From: Staphylococcus saccharolyticus
GTDB taxonomy: Bacteria; Bacillota; Bacilli; Staphylococcales; Staphylococcaceae
Reading direction: 5' to 3'
DNA: 64,000 nt
NCBI RefSeq assembly: GCF_900458815.1
Contig: NZ_UHDZ01000001.1
Span: 806,001-870,000, forward strand
Of this stretch, positions 1-13,268 are shown in pieces. The stretch's first letter is position 1, and each line of letters opens with the position of its first letter. The position numbers were made by a program, and so were the translations under genes. Under the pieces are notes generated by a model that searched no databases, had not been told where the DNA came from, and worked only from the letters and a program-made list of their open reading frames with translations.

Positions 1-138
1 TTAAATGTAATTGTAAGTACTAAAATTAATCCTGGCTTAATTGGAGGATTTAGAGTGAAGGTTGGAACTACTGTGATGGACGGTAGTGTTAGAAATGACC
101 TTGTTCAATTACAAAGAAAATTTGAAAGAGCTAACTAA
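1..138 (+). CDS. atpH: ATP synthase delta subunit, 3' end
   Basis: Frame 1 is open from the window edge to a TAA at 136-138, giving the last 45 residues of a protein that ends QRKFERAN. The text fits the C-terminus of the F1Fo ATP synthase delta subunit ([20 protein letters not shown] resembles the usual G-x-x-V-x-V-G-D-x-x-x-D-x-S end of the family). It lies 22 bases before atpA, the standard operon order. Only the 3' end is here, so nothing can be said about the start. Confidence 0.85.
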   Translation, partial: LNVIVSTKINPGLIGGFRVKVGTTVMDGSVRNDLVQLQRKFERAN

Positions 139-160
139 TATTTATAGAGGAGTGACATAG

Positions 161-1672
<1,512 letters not shown>

Positions 1673-1699
1673 ATTTGATACATTGTAACTGCAAGATAG

Positions 1700-2632
<933 letters not shown>

Positions 2633-2638
2633 CATTAA

Positions 2639-4066
<1,428 letters not shown>

Positions 4067-4085
4067 TAATTAGGAGGTATGGATA

Positions 4086-4490
4086 ATGAATACACTTAAC
4101 CTAAATATTGTCACTCCTAATGGTTCTGTCTATGAACGTGAAGACGTACAGCTAGCTGTATTACAAACTACAGCTGGTGAAATGGGTATCATGAGCGGAC
4201 ACATTCCAACAGTTGCTGCACTGAAAACAGGTCATGTTAAAATAAATTATCATAATGGCAATGAATATGTAGCAGTTAGTGATGGATTTGTTGAAGCAAG
4301 ACAACATCAATTATCAATTATTGTCCAAACAGCAGAAACTGCTAGAGAAATCGATGTTGAGCGAGCTAAATTAGCGAAGTCGAGAGCAGAATCACATTTA
4401 GAAGATGATGATGTTAACATTGACATAAATAGAGCTAAAAGAGCACTTGAACGAGCAAATAATCGTTTACGTGTGGCAAAATTAAAATAA
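4086..4490 (+). CDS. atpC: ATP synthase F1 subunit epsilon
   Basis: Epsilon subunit of F1, which couples gamma to the c-ring and can inhibit ATP hydrolysis. The 134 residues show the N-terminal beta-sandwich (LNLNIVTPNGSVYEREDVQL, then GEMGIMSGHIPTVAAL) followed by two C-terminal helices rich in Arg, Ala and Lys. TTAGGAGGT precedes the ATG. It is the last atp gene and is followed at once by a terminator. Confidence 0.96.
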   Translation: MNTLNLNIVTPNGSVYEREDVQLAVLQTTAGEMGIMSGHIPTVAALKTGHVKINYHNGNEYVAVSDGFVEARQHQLSIIVQTAETAREIDVERAKLAKSRAESHLEDDDVNIDINRAKRALERANNRLRVAKLK

Positions 4491-4495
4491 CTATT

Positions 4496-4541
4496 AAAAG
4501 GTTTGATGGTGTTTATTAACGCTATCGAACCTTTTTTATTT
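4496..4541 (+). terminator. Terminator of the atp operon
   Basis: An inverted repeat (AAAAGGTTTGAT ... ATCGAACCTTTTTT) starts 6 bases after the atpC stop and ends in a T run: a typical Rho-independent terminator. Confidence 0.85.
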
Positions 4542-4637
4542 TAAAAAATTACTTATTCATGAATAAATTTTTGTAAGTATCTTTATAGCGTTATTTCATG
4601 TACAATGTTATACAGTAATCTTAAAAAGGAGTTAAAT

Positions 4638-4871
4638 ATGGATTATCTTGGTCAATTTGCAATTGTTCATTTAATCTTACATGTAATATGTATATGTATA
4701 GTTTATTTGGCTTTAAATTCAGTTAGGTTAGATCAATTTTTTAAAAAAGGATACGCCTTACAAGTACAAATATGTATGATATTTCTAGCAATTTTATTAG
4801 GAACTTCAGTAAGCAATTTTATTGTTGATTTATTACAATATTCAACTCAAGTAAAATATATATTTAAATAA
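4638..4871 (+). CDS. DUF1146 family small membrane protein (YwzB-like)
   Basis: A 77-residue protein with two hydrophobic stretches (about 4-26 and 40-62), starting MDYLGQFAIVHLILH. It resembles the DUF1146/YwzB family that sits between the atp operon and murA in Bacillus and Staphylococcus; function unknown. I chose the ATG at 4638 because AAAAAGGAG lies just upstream; an in-frame ATG at 4605 has no such site. The family call rests on position, length and the LNxxRLDxFFKKG pattern, not on a database search. Confidence 0.75.
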   Translation: MDYLGQFAIVHLILHVICICIVYLALNSVRLDQFFKKGYALQVQICMIFLAILLGTSVSNFIVDLLQYSTQVKYIFK

Positions 4872-4980
4872 TTTAAAAACTGTTATTTAACTCAAAAACT
4901 GGATATAATGACGTAATGAATATTAACTTATAGAGTTGGGAAATGAAGAAGTAATAGGAGTTATAAATGGAGGATTTAAG

Positions 4981-6246
4981 ATGGATAAAATAGTAATTAA
5001 TGGTGGAAATCGATTAACAGGTGAAGTAAAAGTAGAAGGTGCTAAGAATGCAGTATTACCAGTACTAACAGCATCGCTACTTGCTTCTGAAGGGAAGAGT
5101 AAACTTGTTAACGTCCCCGAATTGAGTGATGTAGACACAATCAATAACGTGCTATCTACGTTGAATGCTGAAGTTTCATATGATAAAGAGAATAATGCAG
5201 TCATAGTTGACGCAACTCAAACTTTAAATGAAGAGGCACCATATGAATATGTGAGTAAGATGCGAGCAAGTATTTTAGTTATGGGTCCACTTTTAGCTAG
5301 ACTAGGACATGCTATTGTGGCACTACCGGGAGGATGTGCAATTGGTACAAGACCGATTGAACAACATATTAAAGGATTTGAAGCTTTAGGTGCTGAAATT
5401 CATCTAGAAAACGGTAATATTTATGCGAATGCTAAAGATGGCTTAAAAGGTACGCATATACATTTAGACTTTCCTAGTGTTGGTGCAACTCAAAATATAA
5501 TTATGGCCGCTTCGCTTGCTTCAGGTAAGTCAATCATTGAAAATGCTGCTAAAGAACCAGAAATTGTAGATTTAGCAAATTATATTAATGAAATGGGGGG
5601 TAAAATTACTGGTGCTGGTACTGACACAATTACAATACATGGTGTAAAAAAATTAACTGGTGTTGTGCACTCAATCATTCCTGATAGAATTGAAGCAGGT
5701 ACGCTATTGATTGCAGGTGCGATTACGCGCGGTGATGTGTTTGTTCGTGGTGCAATTAAAGAACATATGGCTAGTTTAGTATATAAGCTTGAAGAAATGG
5801 GTGTTAATATAGAATACAATGAAGATGGTATTCGAGTTTCAGCTGAAGGAGATTTGAACCCTGTGGATGTCAAAACTCTACCTCACCCCGGATTCCCAAC
5901 TGACATGCAATCACAAATAATGGCTTTATTGCTGACAGCCAAGGGACATAAAGTTATAACGGAAACAGTGTTTGAAAATAGATTTATGCATGTAGCTGAA
6001 TTTAGAAGAATGAATGCTAACATAAGTGTAGAGGGAAGAAGTGCTAAAATAGAAGGTAAGAGTCAATTACAAGGTGCTCAAGTTAAAGCTACAGATTTAA
6101 GAGCTGCAGCAGCTTTAATTTTAGCAGGTTTAGTTGCAGATGGTATAACCCAAGTGACTGAATTAAAACATCTTGATAGAGGATATGTTAATTTGCACGG
6201 AAAATTAAAACATCTTGGTGCAGATATTCAACGTGTAAATGATTAA
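4981..6246 (+). CDS. murA: UDP-N-acetylglucosamine 1-carboxyvinyltransferase MurA
   Basis: Catalyses the first committed step of peptidoglycan synthesis: transfer of enolpyruvate from PEP to UDP-GlcNAc, in the cytoplasm. The 421 residues match the family. The active-site loop [10 protein letters not shown] carries the catalytic Cys at about 119 (the fosfomycin target). The start at 4981 has GGAGG at 4969-4973; the longer open frame from 4936 lacks this spacing. Next to fabZ it corresponds to the murA rather than the murZ copy of staphylococci. Confidence 0.96.
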   Translation: MDKIVINGGNRLTGEVKVEGAKNAVLPVLTASLLASEGKSKLVNVPELSDVDTINNVLSTLNAEVSYDKENNAVIVDATQTLNEEAPYEYVSKMRASILVMGPLLARLGHAIVALPGGCAIGTRPIEQHIKGFEALGAEIHLENGNIYANAKDGLKGTHIHLDFPSVGATQNIIMAASLASGKSIIENAAKEPEIVDLANYINEMGGKITGAGTDTITIHGVKKLTGVVHSIIPDRIEAGTLLIAGAITRGDVFVRGAIKEHMASLVYKLEEMGVNIEYNEDGIRVSAEGDLNPVDVKTLPHPGFPTDMQSQIMALLLTAKGHKVITETVFENRFMHVAEFRRMNANISVEGRSAKIEGKSQLQGAQVKATDLRAAAALILAGLVADGITQVTELKHLDRGYVNLHGKLKHLGADIQRVND

Positions 6247-6288
6247 ATTTTAATCATTATAGCTTTAAATATTGGAGGTTTAACAAGA

Positions 6289-6726
6289 ATGGAAACAATT
6301 TTTGACTACAATCAGATTAAACAAATTATCCCTCATAGACAACCTTTTTTATTGATTGATAAAATAGTGGAATACGAAGAAGGAAAGCGCTGTGTTGGAT
6401 TAAAACAAGTTTCAGGTAATGAACCATTCTTTCAAGGTCATTTTCCTGATTATGCAGTTATGCCAGGTGTCTTAATTACAGAAGCCTTAGCTCAAACTGG
6501 CGCTGTGGCAATGTTAAATAATGAAGAGAATAAAGATAAAATTGCATTGTTTGCTGGGATTGACAAATGTCGTTTTAAAAAACAAGTCACACCTGGAGAC
6601 ACTTTAATGCTTGAGGTCGAAATCACTAAGATAAAAGGACCAATTGGTAAAGGAACAGCCAAAGCAACCATTGATGGTCAAATAGCTTGTAGTTGTGAGC
6701 TTACTTTTGCAATTCAAGATGCGTAG
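6289..6726 (+). CDS. fabZ: (3R)-hydroxyacyl-ACP dehydratase FabZ
   Basis: Dehydratase of the type II fatty acid cycle, hot-dog fold, 145 residues. Catalytic His51 lies in FFQGHFP and Glu65 in [15 protein letters not shown] sits about 10 bases before the ATG. It follows murA by 42 bases, probably in the same transcript, and is followed by a dispersed intergenic repeat rather than another gene on this strand. Confidence 0.96.
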   Translation: METIFDYNQIKQIIPHRQPFLLIDKIVEYEEGKRCVGLKQVSGNEPFFQGHFPDYAVMPGVLITEALAQTGAVAMLNNEENKDKIALFAGIDKCRFKKQVTPGDTLMLEVEITKIKGPIGKGTAKATIDGQIACSCELTFAIQDA

Positions 6727-6744
6727 TTTTAGATATTTAAAATA

Positions 6745-6955
6745 AAGAGCCTGGGACATCAACCATTGTCCTAGGTATTTTTACATATTGACAGTCTATG
6801 ATTGAATTAAAAATGCGCTTATATCAAGCTTTATCCAACTATAGTCCGGTACTCCAACATAGAGAATTTCATACAGAAATCCTACAGACAAAGCAAGTTG
6901 GGGTTACATTATGGGGGACAACGAAGTCAATACGAATTCTGTTCCGCTCTCTCAT
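6745..6955. repeat. Dispersed staphylococcal intergenic repeat, copy 1 (STAR-like)
   Basis: Begins GAGCCTGGGACATCAACC, then a short hairpin half (TTGTCCTAGGTATTTTT), then TTGACAGTCTATGATTGAATT, AAAATGCGCTTATATCAAGC, and a STAR-like block (TCCAACATAGAGAATTTC ... AGCAAGTTGGGG) ending near a TTCTGTTCCGC that recalls the TGGGACAGAA end of this repeat. I recognise it from memory as the common 'GGGACATAAATCAATGTCCC' repeat of staphylococcal intergenic DNA. A second copy lies inverted at 16519-16680. It falls between convergent fabZ and ywpF and may act as a terminator. Confidence 0.75.
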
Positions 6956-6976
6956 TATTGTTATCTTTCAAATTGT

Positions 6977-7417
6977 TCATCTTTCAAATTGTTCATCTTT
7001 CAATTTTGGTTTCGATTGCATCATTCGATTAAACGTTTTTTTAAGTTCATCTCCAGTTAATCCATCATCTACTAACTCTTCTAATAAGATTTCCGCATAA
7101 ACTTGTCTAAGGGTATAAATATGGCATTCAAAGACGACTGACATAGTATATTTAAATGTATTAACGTTTTTAACAGTTGCATCAAATAAAGCAGGATCAT
7201 TTGCAGTTCTTGTAATAACTACTCTAATATCTAAAAGCTTTTCTTGGTCCATATAATTTTTAAATGTTTCATAATGTTCATTTGAAATGACTATTTCCAA
7301 CAGCCAGCCAGTGCCACTGCTTTCTTTATTTATGATAACACCATCCTCGATTGCATATTCAGACACACCACCATGGTCATTTACAATCTGAAATCGTACC
7401 GCTTTGAACGTTTTCAT
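6977..7417 (-). CDS. YwpF-like protein
   Basis: A 146-residue cytoplasmic protein, MKTFKAVRFQIVNDHGGVSE at the N-terminus, matching the YwpF-like family that lies between fabZ and ssb in staphylococci. Function unknown. I start at the ATG at 7417; the open frame runs 11 codons further up but the MKTFKAVRF start fits the family and GATGTGAAAAG precedes it. Its 3' end holds a 16-bp perfect tandem duplication (6966-6997) in which the stop codon falls; both versions of the sequence encode the same C-terminus (KDEQFER). Confidence 0.8.
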   Translation of the reverse strand: MKTFKAVRFQIVNDHGGVSEYAIEDGVIINKESSGTGWLLEIVISNEHYETFKNYMDQEKLLDIRVVITRTANDPALFDATVKNVNTFKYTMSVVFECHIYTLRQVYAEILLEELVDDGLTGDELKKTFNRMMQSKPKLKDEQFER

Positions 7418-7553
7418 CTTTTCACATCCCAAATGTTTTTTTATATACAATAAATCAAATGATTAGCACATATTAGTTCAGTAATTAACTTTTTTCTTTA
7501 AATATATCAAAAATTAACTATAAATAGCTATCTATTTTAAAACAATTGTCACT

Positions 7554-7583
7554 TTGACCAAACTATATATGCTTGCTTATGAT
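7554..7583 (+). promoter_or_regulatory. Probable sigma-A promoter of ssb
   Basis: TTGACC at 7554-7559 and TATGAT at 7578-7583, 18 bases apart, 23 bases before the ssb start and directly ahead of a strong ribosome binding site. Confidence 0.6.
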
Positions 7584-7606
7584 GTATTACAAGAAGGAGG
7601 TGACAT

Positions 7607-8002
7607 ATGCTAAATAAAATCGTAATAGTTGGTAGACTAACTAAAGATGCACAAATTTATGAGAAGGAGGAAAGTAAAGTAGCGACATTTTGCGTCGCCA
7701 CTGAAAGAAATTATAAAGATGAAAATAATGAAATATCAAGTGATTATTTAATATGTAAAGCTTTTGGTAAAACTGCCACTAACATTGAAAAGTACACATC
7801 TCAAGGCACACTCGTAGGTATAACTGGTCAAATGCGTTCTAGAAAATATGAAAAAGAAGGACAGACGCATTTTGTAACTGAATTATACGTGGAAACTATA
7901 AAATTTATGTCCCCTAAAATGAAAAACAACGACAACCCCCTTGATAATCAATTTAACGAAAACGCTTATCAGTCAGTCGAATTAGAAATTATGAATATTT
8001 AA
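7607..8002 (+). CDS. ssb: Single-stranded DNA-binding protein (chromosomal second copy)
   Basis: OB-fold SSB of 131 residues starting MLNKIVIVGRLTKDAQIYEK. The fold region carries FCVATERNY, CKAFGKTATN and a late VETIKFMSPK strand. It lacks the acidic DDDLPF tail of the main replication SSB; the C-terminus reads ENAYQSVELEIMNI. It is therefore more like the shorter SsbB/YwpH-type protein that binds single-stranded DNA during competence or stress in Firmicutes. The Shine-Dalgarno AAGGAGGTGA (7593-7602) is perfect. Neighbours ywpF and sceD match the staphylococcal order. Confidence 0.88.
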   Translation: MLNKIVIVGRLTKDAQIYEKEESKVATFCVATERNYKDENNEISSDYLICKAFGKTATNIEKYTSQGTLVGITGQMRSRKYEKEGQTHFVTELYVETIKFMSPKMKNNDNPLDNQFNENAYQSVELEIMNI

Positions 8003-8076
8003 ATGAATTAACTCTTCCTTAAACTCCATCCTATTTTTAATAAATTAATTTATCCTTTTCTTTCAATTATACTCAT

Positions 8077-8116
8077 GCGACCAGCTTTAATAAGTATTTA
8101 TTAAAGAAATGGTCGC
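8077..8116 (+). terminator. Hairpin after ssb
   Basis: GCGACCA (8077-8083) pairs with TGGTCGC (8110-8116), extended inside by CTTTAATAA/TTATTAAAG. The T run after it is weak on the plus strand (TTAAATTTT). Probable terminator of ssb. Confidence 0.6.
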
Positions 8117-8258
8117 TTAAATTTTAAAAAAGCTAATGTCTGTATAATTATCTGACAAATTTCATTTACATTACAATTGTGTTTAATAATTAAGACAGAA
8201 AAAAACTATTATGACAGTTTTGAGGTTGGTTTTATACTAATTTTATACAATTTTTTAA

Positions 8259-8275
8259 TGTAATTCGAGTGTAAA
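8259..8275 (+). promoter_or_regulatory. WalR-type operator upstream of sceD
   Basis: TGTAAT-TCGAG-TGTAAA is an exact match to the published WalR (YycF) consensus TGTWAH-N5-TGTWAH. It lies 112 bases upstream of sceD, whose S. aureus homologue is a known WalKR target. The match is seen in the sequence; binding is inferred. Confidence 0.8.
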
Positions 8276-8299
8276 AAAGTGATGGTTTTTTTTATTTCT

Positions 8300-8332
8300 C
8301 TGTAACCTACACTGATTTTTCAGATGTTACAG
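8300..8332 (+). other. 5' leader hairpin upstream of sceD
   Basis: CTGTAAC (8300-8306) pairs with GTTACAG (8326-8332), with an inner CTGA/TCAG stem around a TTTT loop. No T run follows, so it is not a terminator. It may lie in the sceD leader and affect mRNA stability; function not known. Confidence 0.5.
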
Positions 8333-8386
8333 TAGTATTTGTAAATTAGTTAAGAAAACAAATCACTTTTAGGAGGATTTTTAATA

Positions 8387-9070
8387 ATGAAAAAGACAAT
8401 TATTGCATCATCACTAGCAGTAGGATTAGGCGTTGTAGCAGGAAACGCTGGTCACGACGCACACGCAAGTGAAGCAACAAATGTAGATAAAGCAGAATTA
8501 GCTCAAAAAGCACAAACAAATGATCAATCATTAAATGAAAGCCCTATTCAACAAGGTGCTTATAATATCAATTTTGACTATAACGGTTACACATACCACT
8601 TTGAATCAGATGGTTCAAACTGGAGTTGGAGTTATGAAGGTTCTGGTCAATCAACTCCAGCACATGAAGATGTAAGTGAACAACCAACACCTTCAAATAA
8701 TCAAGCATCAGTGCAAGAAGTTAGTTCACAACAACCATCAACTCAAGTATCTGCTCCACAAACTGAGCAAACTCAACAACCCCAAACTCAATCAACTACT
8801 GCATCAAGCAAAGCTTCAAGTGGTTCATCTGTAAATGTTAACTCACATTTACAACAAATTGCTCAACGTGAATCAGGTGGCGACATTCATGCAATTAATC
8901 CATCTTCAGGTGCAGCAGGTAAATATCAATTCTTACAATCTACATGGGATTCAGTAGCTCCAAGTGAATATAAAGGTCAATCACCAGCTAACGCTCCAGA
9001 AAGCGTTCAAGATGCTGCTGCAGTTAAGTTATATAACTCAGCGGGTGCTAACCAATGGGTTACTGCTTAA
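8387..9070 (+). CDS. sceD: Lytic transglycosylase SceD
   Basis: Secreted peptidoglycan lytic transglycosylase of 227 residues. Signal peptide with KK start, hydrophobic core and cleavage after AHA at about 27. A Ser/Gln/Thr/Pro-rich linker spans about 85-150. The C-terminal transglycosylase-like domain (151-227) has the RESGGD catalytic segment with Glu162 and the [12 protein letters not shown] motif. AGGAGG lies 10 bases before the ATG. A WalR box is upstream and a strong terminator follows, so it is a single-gene unit. Confidence 0.93.
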   Translation: MKKTIIASSLAVGLGVVAGNAGHDAHASEATNVDKAELAQKAQTNDQSLNESPIQQGAYNINFDYNGYTYHFESDGSNWSWSYEGSGQSTPAHEDVSEQPTPSNNQASVQEVSSQQPSTQVSAPQTEQTQQPQTQSTTASSKASSGSSVNVNSHLQQIAQRESGGDIHAINPSSGAAGKYQFLQSTWDSVAPSEYKGQSPANAPESVQDAAAVKLYNSAGANQWVTA

Positions 9071-9088
9071 TTTAGAATCTTAATTTTA

Positions 9089-9120
9089 ACCATCTTCTCA
9101 ATAGAGGAAGATGGTTTTTT
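9089..9120 (+). terminator. Terminator of sceD
   Basis: ACCATCTTC (9089-9097) pairs with GAAGATGGT (9107-9115), followed by six Ts. Confidence 0.88.
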
Positions 9121-9207
9121 ATTGCTTAGTTTTACTATACGTTTCATTTGATTGATTTATATGTAATCGTTTGCTATTGTGGTAAGTGAAATAAATAATC
9201 CATATAA

Positions 9208-9291
9208 CTACTAGGGGAGCCATATGGCTGAGATGTTGATATTCAGACCCTTATAAACCTGATTTGGTTAGTACCAACGTAGGAAAGTAGT
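9208..9291 (+). promoter_or_regulatory. TPP riboswitch (THI element)
   Basis: Contains the THI-box landmarks in order: ACTAGGGGAGC, GGCTGAGATG, a GACCC, AACCTGATTTGGTTAGTACC and CGTAGGAAAGTAG, with ACTAC/GTAGT closing P1. It stands directly before tenA-thiD-thiM-thiE. The typical GGGAAGTAG end reads GGAAAGTAG, which also offers pairing to the downstream terminator arm. Thiamin pyrophosphate binding is expected to switch the operon off by termination. Confidence 0.93.
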
Positions 9292-9326
9292 CATAATCAA
9301 ATATGCATCTTTATGCCTTGATCGCG

Positions 9327-9357
9327 CTACTTTTCATTGTTGGAAAGTAGTTTTTTT
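9327..9357 (+). terminator. Riboswitch-controlled terminator
   Basis: CTACTTT (9327-9333) pairs with AAAGTAG (9344-9350), followed by seven Ts, 20 bases before tenA. Its 5' arm can instead pair with AAAGTAG at 9284-9290 in the riboswitch, giving the on/off alternative. Confidence 0.85.
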
Positions 9358-9377
9358 ATTATCCAAGGAGGCTTTTT

Positions 9378-10067
9378 ATGACATTTTCAAAAGAATTAAG
9401 GGATGCAGCACAACCAATTATTGAAGATATTTATAATGATGGATTTATCCAGGATTTGTTAGTTGGGAAGCTATCTAAGCAGGCTGTTAGACAATACCTA
9501 AGAGCAGATGCGTCTTATTTAAAAGAGTTTACAAACTTATATGCATTACTTATACCTAAAGTTCATACTATGAAAGATGTAAAATTCTTAGTTGAACAAA
9601 TTGAATTTATGTTAGAAGGTGAAGTTGAAGCGCATGAATTTTTAGCTGATTACATTAAAGAGTCATATAATGAAATTGTTAAGAAAAAAGTTTGGCCACC
9701 AAGTGGAGATCATTATATTAAACATATGTATTATAATGCCTTTGTTCATGAAAATGCTGCATATACTATTGCAGCAATGGCTTCATGTCCATATGTTTAT
9801 GCGGTAATTGGTAAACGTGCGATTAAGGACTCTAGACTTAATAAAGAATCGGTGACTTCAAACTGGTTTAAATTTTACAGCACTGAGATGGATGAGTTAG
9901 TAGAGGTTTTCAATCAGTTAATGGACAGATTAACTGTAAATTGTACTGAAAAACAAAAAGCTGAAATTAAAGAAAACTTTTTACAAAGTACAATTCATGA
10001 ACGTCATTTCTTTAATATGGCTTATATAGATGAAAAGTGGCAATATGAAGGCGATAAAAATGAATAA
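9378..10067 (+). CDS. tenA: Aminopyrimidine aminohydrolase TenA
   Basis: Thiaminase II that hydrolyses 4-amino-5-aminomethyl-2-methylpyrimidine to the hydroxymethyl form, salvaging the pyrimidine half of thiamin. The all-helical TenA protein has 229 residues. The catalytic Cys is in [11 protein letters not shown] (about Cys137), and EAHEFLADY and [15 protein letters not shown] are family motifs. AAGGAGG precedes the ATG. It is the first gene under the TPP riboswitch and overlaps the thiD start by 8 bases. Confidence 0.95.
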   Translation: MTFSKELRDAAQPIIEDIYNDGFIQDLLVGKLSKQAVRQYLRADASYLKEFTNLYALLIPKVHTMKDVKFLVEQIEFMLEGEVEAHEFLADYIKESYNEIVKKKVWPPSGDHYIKHMYYNAFVHENAAYTIAAMASCPYVYAVIGKRAIKDSRLNKESVTSNWFKFYSTEMDELVEVFNQLMDRLTVNCTEKQKAEIKENFLQSTIHERHFFNMAYIDEKWQYEGDKNE

Positions 10068-10881
10068 ACCTAAAATTGCTTTAACTATAGCAGGTACTGA
10101 TCCAACTGGTGGAGCTGGTGTAACGGCAGATTTAAAATCATTTCACTCTTGTGGAGTATATGGAATGGCAACGATAACGAGTATTGTAGCTCAAAATACG
10201 TTAGGTGTACAACATATTCATAATTTAGAGACATCTTGGGTTAAAGAACAGCTGGATAGTATATTTAGTGATGAATTGCCACAAGCAATTAAAACAGGAA
10301 TGATTGCTACAAAAGAAACGATGGAACTTATCCGAGATTACTTATCCACTCATGCAGATATTCCATATGTGTTAGATCCCGTGATGCTAGCTAAAAGTGG
10401 AGATTCACTTATGGATGATGACACTAAAGATCATTTACAATCTACATTATTACCATTAGCAGATGTTGTTACACCAAATATTCCTGAAGCTGAAGAAATA
10501 ACTGGTTTAACGATTAATGATGAAGACAGTATGCGTCAGGTTGGTTCTATTTTTATAAATGAAATCGGCAGCAAAGGTGTTGTGATCAAAGGTGGACATT
10601 CAGCTGATTTAAATAAAGCAAAAGATTTCTTATTTACTGCAGATGATGTTTTTATATTTGAAAATAAACGCTTTGATACAAGACATACACATGGTACTGG
10701 TTGTACATTTTCTGCAGTTATAGCGGCAGAGCTTGCTAAAGGACGTTCAATATACCAAGCGGTTAAAAAAGCCAAAGAATTCATTTCACTTAGTATCGAA
10801 TATACACCAGAAATTGGTAATGGTAGAGGTCCAGTAAATCATTTTGCATATATGAAAAAGGAAGGGTTAGATGATGAATAA
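10060..10881 (+). CDS. thiD: Hydroxymethylpyrimidine/phosphomethylpyrimidine kinase
   Basis: Ribokinase-fold kinase that phosphorylates HMP twice to HMP-PP. 273 residues from the ATG at 10060 ([20 protein letters not shown]). The substrate loop is [16 protein letters not shown] and the catalytic anion-hole motif is [13 protein letters not shown]. The start overlaps the tenA stop in ATGAATAA, suggesting translational coupling; the upstream in-frame ATGs at 10030 and 10045 lie inside tenA. It overlaps thiM at its end. Confidence 0.93.
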   Translation: MNKPKIALTIAGTDPTGGAGVTADLKSFHSCGVYGMATITSIVAQNTLGVQHIHNLETSWVKEQLDSIFSDELPQAIKTGMIATKETMELIRDYLSTHADIPYVLDPVMLAKSGDSLMDDDTKDHLQSTLLPLADVVTPNIPEAEEITGLTINDEDSMRQVGSIFINEIGSKGVVIKGGHSADLNKAKDFLFTADDVFIFENKRFDTRHTHGTGCTFSAVIAAELAKGRSIYQAVKKAKEFISLSIEYTPEIGNGRGPVNHFAYMKKEGLDDE

Positions 10882-11662
10882 ATTAGAACAAATACGTATA
10901 GACAATCCACTTATTATTTGTTACACCAATGACGTGGTAAAGAACTTTACAGCAAATGGCTTGCTAAGTTTGGGGGCTAGTCCAGCAATGAGTGAGGCTC
11001 CTGAAGAAGCTGAAGAGTTTACAAAAGTTGCTAACGCGTTATTAATTAATATAGGCACTCTTACTCATGAAAATGAAGAGGATATTTTAAAAATTGTTAA
11101 AATAGCCAATCAACAAAGGACGCCTATTGTTTTTGATCCGGTAGCAGTTGGTGCTTCAACATATCGTAAAAAGTTTTGCCAAAAATTTTTAGCCGAAGTA
11201 GATGTTACAGTAATTAAGGGTAACGCTTCTGAGATACTAACATTAGTGGATTCGCAAACAACTATGAAAGGAACGGATAGTGATAATTCTTTAGATTCAG
11301 TTGAAATTGCCAAAAAGGCTTCAGACATTCTAAATACAGCAGTCGTTATTACTGGCAAAGATGATGTCATAGCTCAAAATCATCAAATGATTAAATTATC
11401 AAATGGCTCTCCACTTTTGGCTAAGATAACTGGTGCAGGATGTTTATTAGGAGGTATCGTTGCAAGTTTTCTATTTAAAAATACGAATCCTTCGATAGAT
11501 GATTTAATTGAAGCTGTAAGTGTATATAATATCGCAGCAGAACTGGCTGAAAAGGCATCGTATGTACATGGCCCAGGTTCATTTTTACCAGAATTATTAG
11601 ATCAACTTTACCAATTAGAAGACGTAACTTATGAAAAATATTTAAAAAAAGAAGAGGTTTAA
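10874..11662 (+). CDS. thiM: Hydroxyethylthiazole kinase
   Basis: Phosphorylates 4-methyl-5-(2-hydroxyethyl)thiazole, the thiazole salvage step. 262 residues from ATG 10874, or 263 from the adjacent ATG 10871; both are served by GGAAGGG at 10859-10865. Conserved segments are [27 protein letters not shown] and the kinase motif TGAGCLLGG. It overlaps thiD by 8 bases and thiE follows after 3 bases, so salvage of both thiamin halves is encoded together. Confidence 0.94.
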   Translation: MNKLEQIRIDNPLIICYTNDVVKNFTANGLLSLGASPAMSEAPEEAEEFTKVANALLINIGTLTHENEEDILKIVKIANQQRTPIVFDPVAVGASTYRKKFCQKFLAEVDVTVIKGNASEILTLVDSQTTMKGTDSDNSLDSVEIAKKASDILNTAVVITGKDDVIAQNHQMIKLSNGSPLLAKITGAGCLLGGIVASFLFKNTNPSIDDLIEAVSVYNIAAELAEKASYVHGPGSFLPELLDQLYQLEDVTYEKYLKKEEV

Positions 11663-11665
11663 TTA

Positions 11666-12307
11666 ATGGCTTTTAATCCTGAACAATTAGCGGTGTATTT
11701 TATTTGTGGAACACAAGATATTCCGGAAAACAAGTGTATAGAACAAGTCTTAAAAGAAGCATTAGAAGCTGGCATCACATTGTATCAATTTCGAGAGAAG
11801 GGACCATCTTCATTAAAAGGTAAAGCGAAAAAAGAACTTGCGTTAAAATTAAAGCAACTATGTAAAGGTTATCATGTCCCTATGATTGTTAATGATGATG
11901 TTGCATTGGCTAAAGAGATTAATGCAGATGGCATACATGTTGGCCAAGATGATGAAGAAGTGAAGCAATTTGCAAGTCAGTTTGAAAATAAAATTATTGG
12001 CTTAAGTGTAAGTAACATAGAAGAATATTTAAATTCAGATTTATCACAAGTTACTTATATAGGTGTGGGACCAATGTATGTTACAGCTTCAAAAGAGGAC
12101 GCAAGTGCACCTGTAGGTCTGTCAATGATTACCCAATTAAGAGAGCGGGTTAAAGACTTTCCGATTGTAGCAATAGGAGGTATTAATGAATCTAATGTTG
12201 CTACTATAGCTAAAGCAAATACAGATGGAGTTGCAATCATTTCAGCAATTACACGAAGTAGTAATATTGACAAGACTGTTAAGCTTTTTCTTAGTTATTT
12301 TAATTAA
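11666..12307 (+). CDS. thiE: Thiamine-phosphate synthase
   Basis: TIM-barrel enzyme that joins HMP-PP and thiazole phosphate to give thiamin phosphate. 213 residues. Family motifs: LYQFREKG, IVNDDVALAKEINADGIHVGQDD, YIGVGPMYVTASK and AIGGINESN. The start follows the thiM stop by 3 bases with AGAGG upstream. Together with tenA, thiD and thiM this completes a salvage route; no thiC/thiG de novo genes are in the window. Confidence 0.95.
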   Translation: MAFNPEQLAVYFICGTQDIPENKCIEQVLKEALEAGITLYQFREKGPSSLKGKAKKELALKLKQLCKGYHVPMIVNDDVALAKEINADGIHVGQDDEEVKQFASQFENKIIGLSVSNIEEYLNSDLSQVTYIGVGPMYVTASKEDASAPVGLSMITQLRERVKDFPIVAIGGINESNVATIAKANTDGVAIISAITRSSNIDKTVKLFLSYFN

Positions 12308-12327
12308 ATTATTATTTTTTCCGCTTT

Positions 12328-12355
12328 TTGTTTTCTACTAGAGTATGAGTATGAT
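12328..12355 (+). promoter_or_regulatory. Possible promoter of yidC
   Basis: TTGTTT at 12328-12333 and TATGAT at 12350-12355 with a 16-base spacer, 41 bases before yidC. No terminator is visible after thiE, so read-through from the thi operon is also possible. Confidence 0.45.
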
Positions 12356-12395
12356 AAAATGAAAACTATGTGAATATTACAATAGAGGTGGAAAA

Positions 12396-13268
12396 ATGAA
12401 GAAAAAAGCGTTACTACCTTTGTTTTTGGGGATAATGGTTTTTCTAGCAGGGTGTGACTACTCTAAACCTGAAAAGCAGGACGGATTCTTCTTTAATACA
12501 TTCGTTCAGCCAATGAAACATCTCTTACAATGGTTAGGAAATGATGTCTTTCATAAAGACTATGGACTAGCAATTATTGTCTTAGTTATAGTTATTCGTT
12601 TAATTTTATTACCATTTATGTTATCTAACTATAAAAATAGTCATATGATGCGAGAAAAAATGAAAGTCGCTAAACCAGAAGTAGATGGTATTCAAGAAAA
12701 AGTTAAACGTGCGCGTACACAAGAAGAAAAAATGGCAGCAAACCAAGAGTTAATGGAAGTTTATAAAAAATATGATATGAATCCTATGAAGAGTATGTTA
12801 GGATGTTTACCAATACTTATCCAAATGCCAATCATCATGGGACTTTACTTCGTATTAAAGGATAAACTTGTTCACGGACTTTCTGCACATCCTCACTTTT
12901 TATGGTTTAATTTAACTAAACCAGACATTTGGATTACTATTATTGCAGGTGTTCTTTACTTTATTCAAGCTTTTGTATCTAGTAAAACAATGCCTCAAGA
13001 ACAGCGCCAAATGGGTTATATGATGATGGTTGTCTCACCAATTATGATTATTTGGATTTCATTACAAGCGTCATCAGCACTAGGTTTATATTGGTCTGTC
13101 AGTGCTTTATTCTTAGTAATTCAAACGCATTTTGCAAATATGTATTACTCTAAACTTGCTGAAAAAGAAGTTCAACCTTTTATTGAAAAATATGAAAGAG
13201 AACATAACTCATCTTCAAAGAAAAAAGGTAAAAATACTCAAGTAGTATCAAAAAAGAATAAAAAATAG
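12396..13268 (+). CDS. yidC: Membrane protein insertase YidC (lipoprotein)
   Basis: Oxa1/Alb3/YidC insertase of 290 residues that folds proteins into the cytoplasmic membrane. A lipoprotein signal ends in FLAGC with the lipidated Cys20. Several membrane segments follow (about 57-78, 130-155, 172-192, 207-245), and the positive tail is [16 protein letters not shown]. The [12 protein letters not shown] cytoplasmic loop is typical. AGAGGTGG precedes the ATG. It is followed by a strong bidirectional hairpin. Confidence 0.95.
   Translation: MKKKALLPLFLGIMVFLAGCDYSKPEKQDGFFFNTFVQPMKHLLQWLGNDVFHKDYGLAIIVLVIVIRLILLPFMLSNYKNSHMMREKMKVAKPEVDGIQEKVKRARTQEEKMAANQELMEVYKKYDMNPMKSMLGCLPILIQMPIIMGLYFVLKDKLVHGLSAHPHFLWFNLTKPDIWITIIAGVLYFIQAFVSSKTMPQEQRQMGYMMMVVSPIMIIWISLQASSALGLYWSVSALFLVIQTHFANMYYSKLAEKEVQPFIEKYEREHNSSSKKKGKNTQVVSKKNKK

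Noticed and set aside
4923..5204. Minus-strand open frame inside murA
   Set aside because: Shadow of the murA coding frame; the same holds for minus-strand frames in thiD, thiM, thiE, tex, abcF and scrB.
6798..7100. Open frame sharing ELKMRLYQA with a frame near 16499-16735
   Set aside because: The shared residues come from the two copies of the dispersed intergenic repeat read by chance, not from a protein family.
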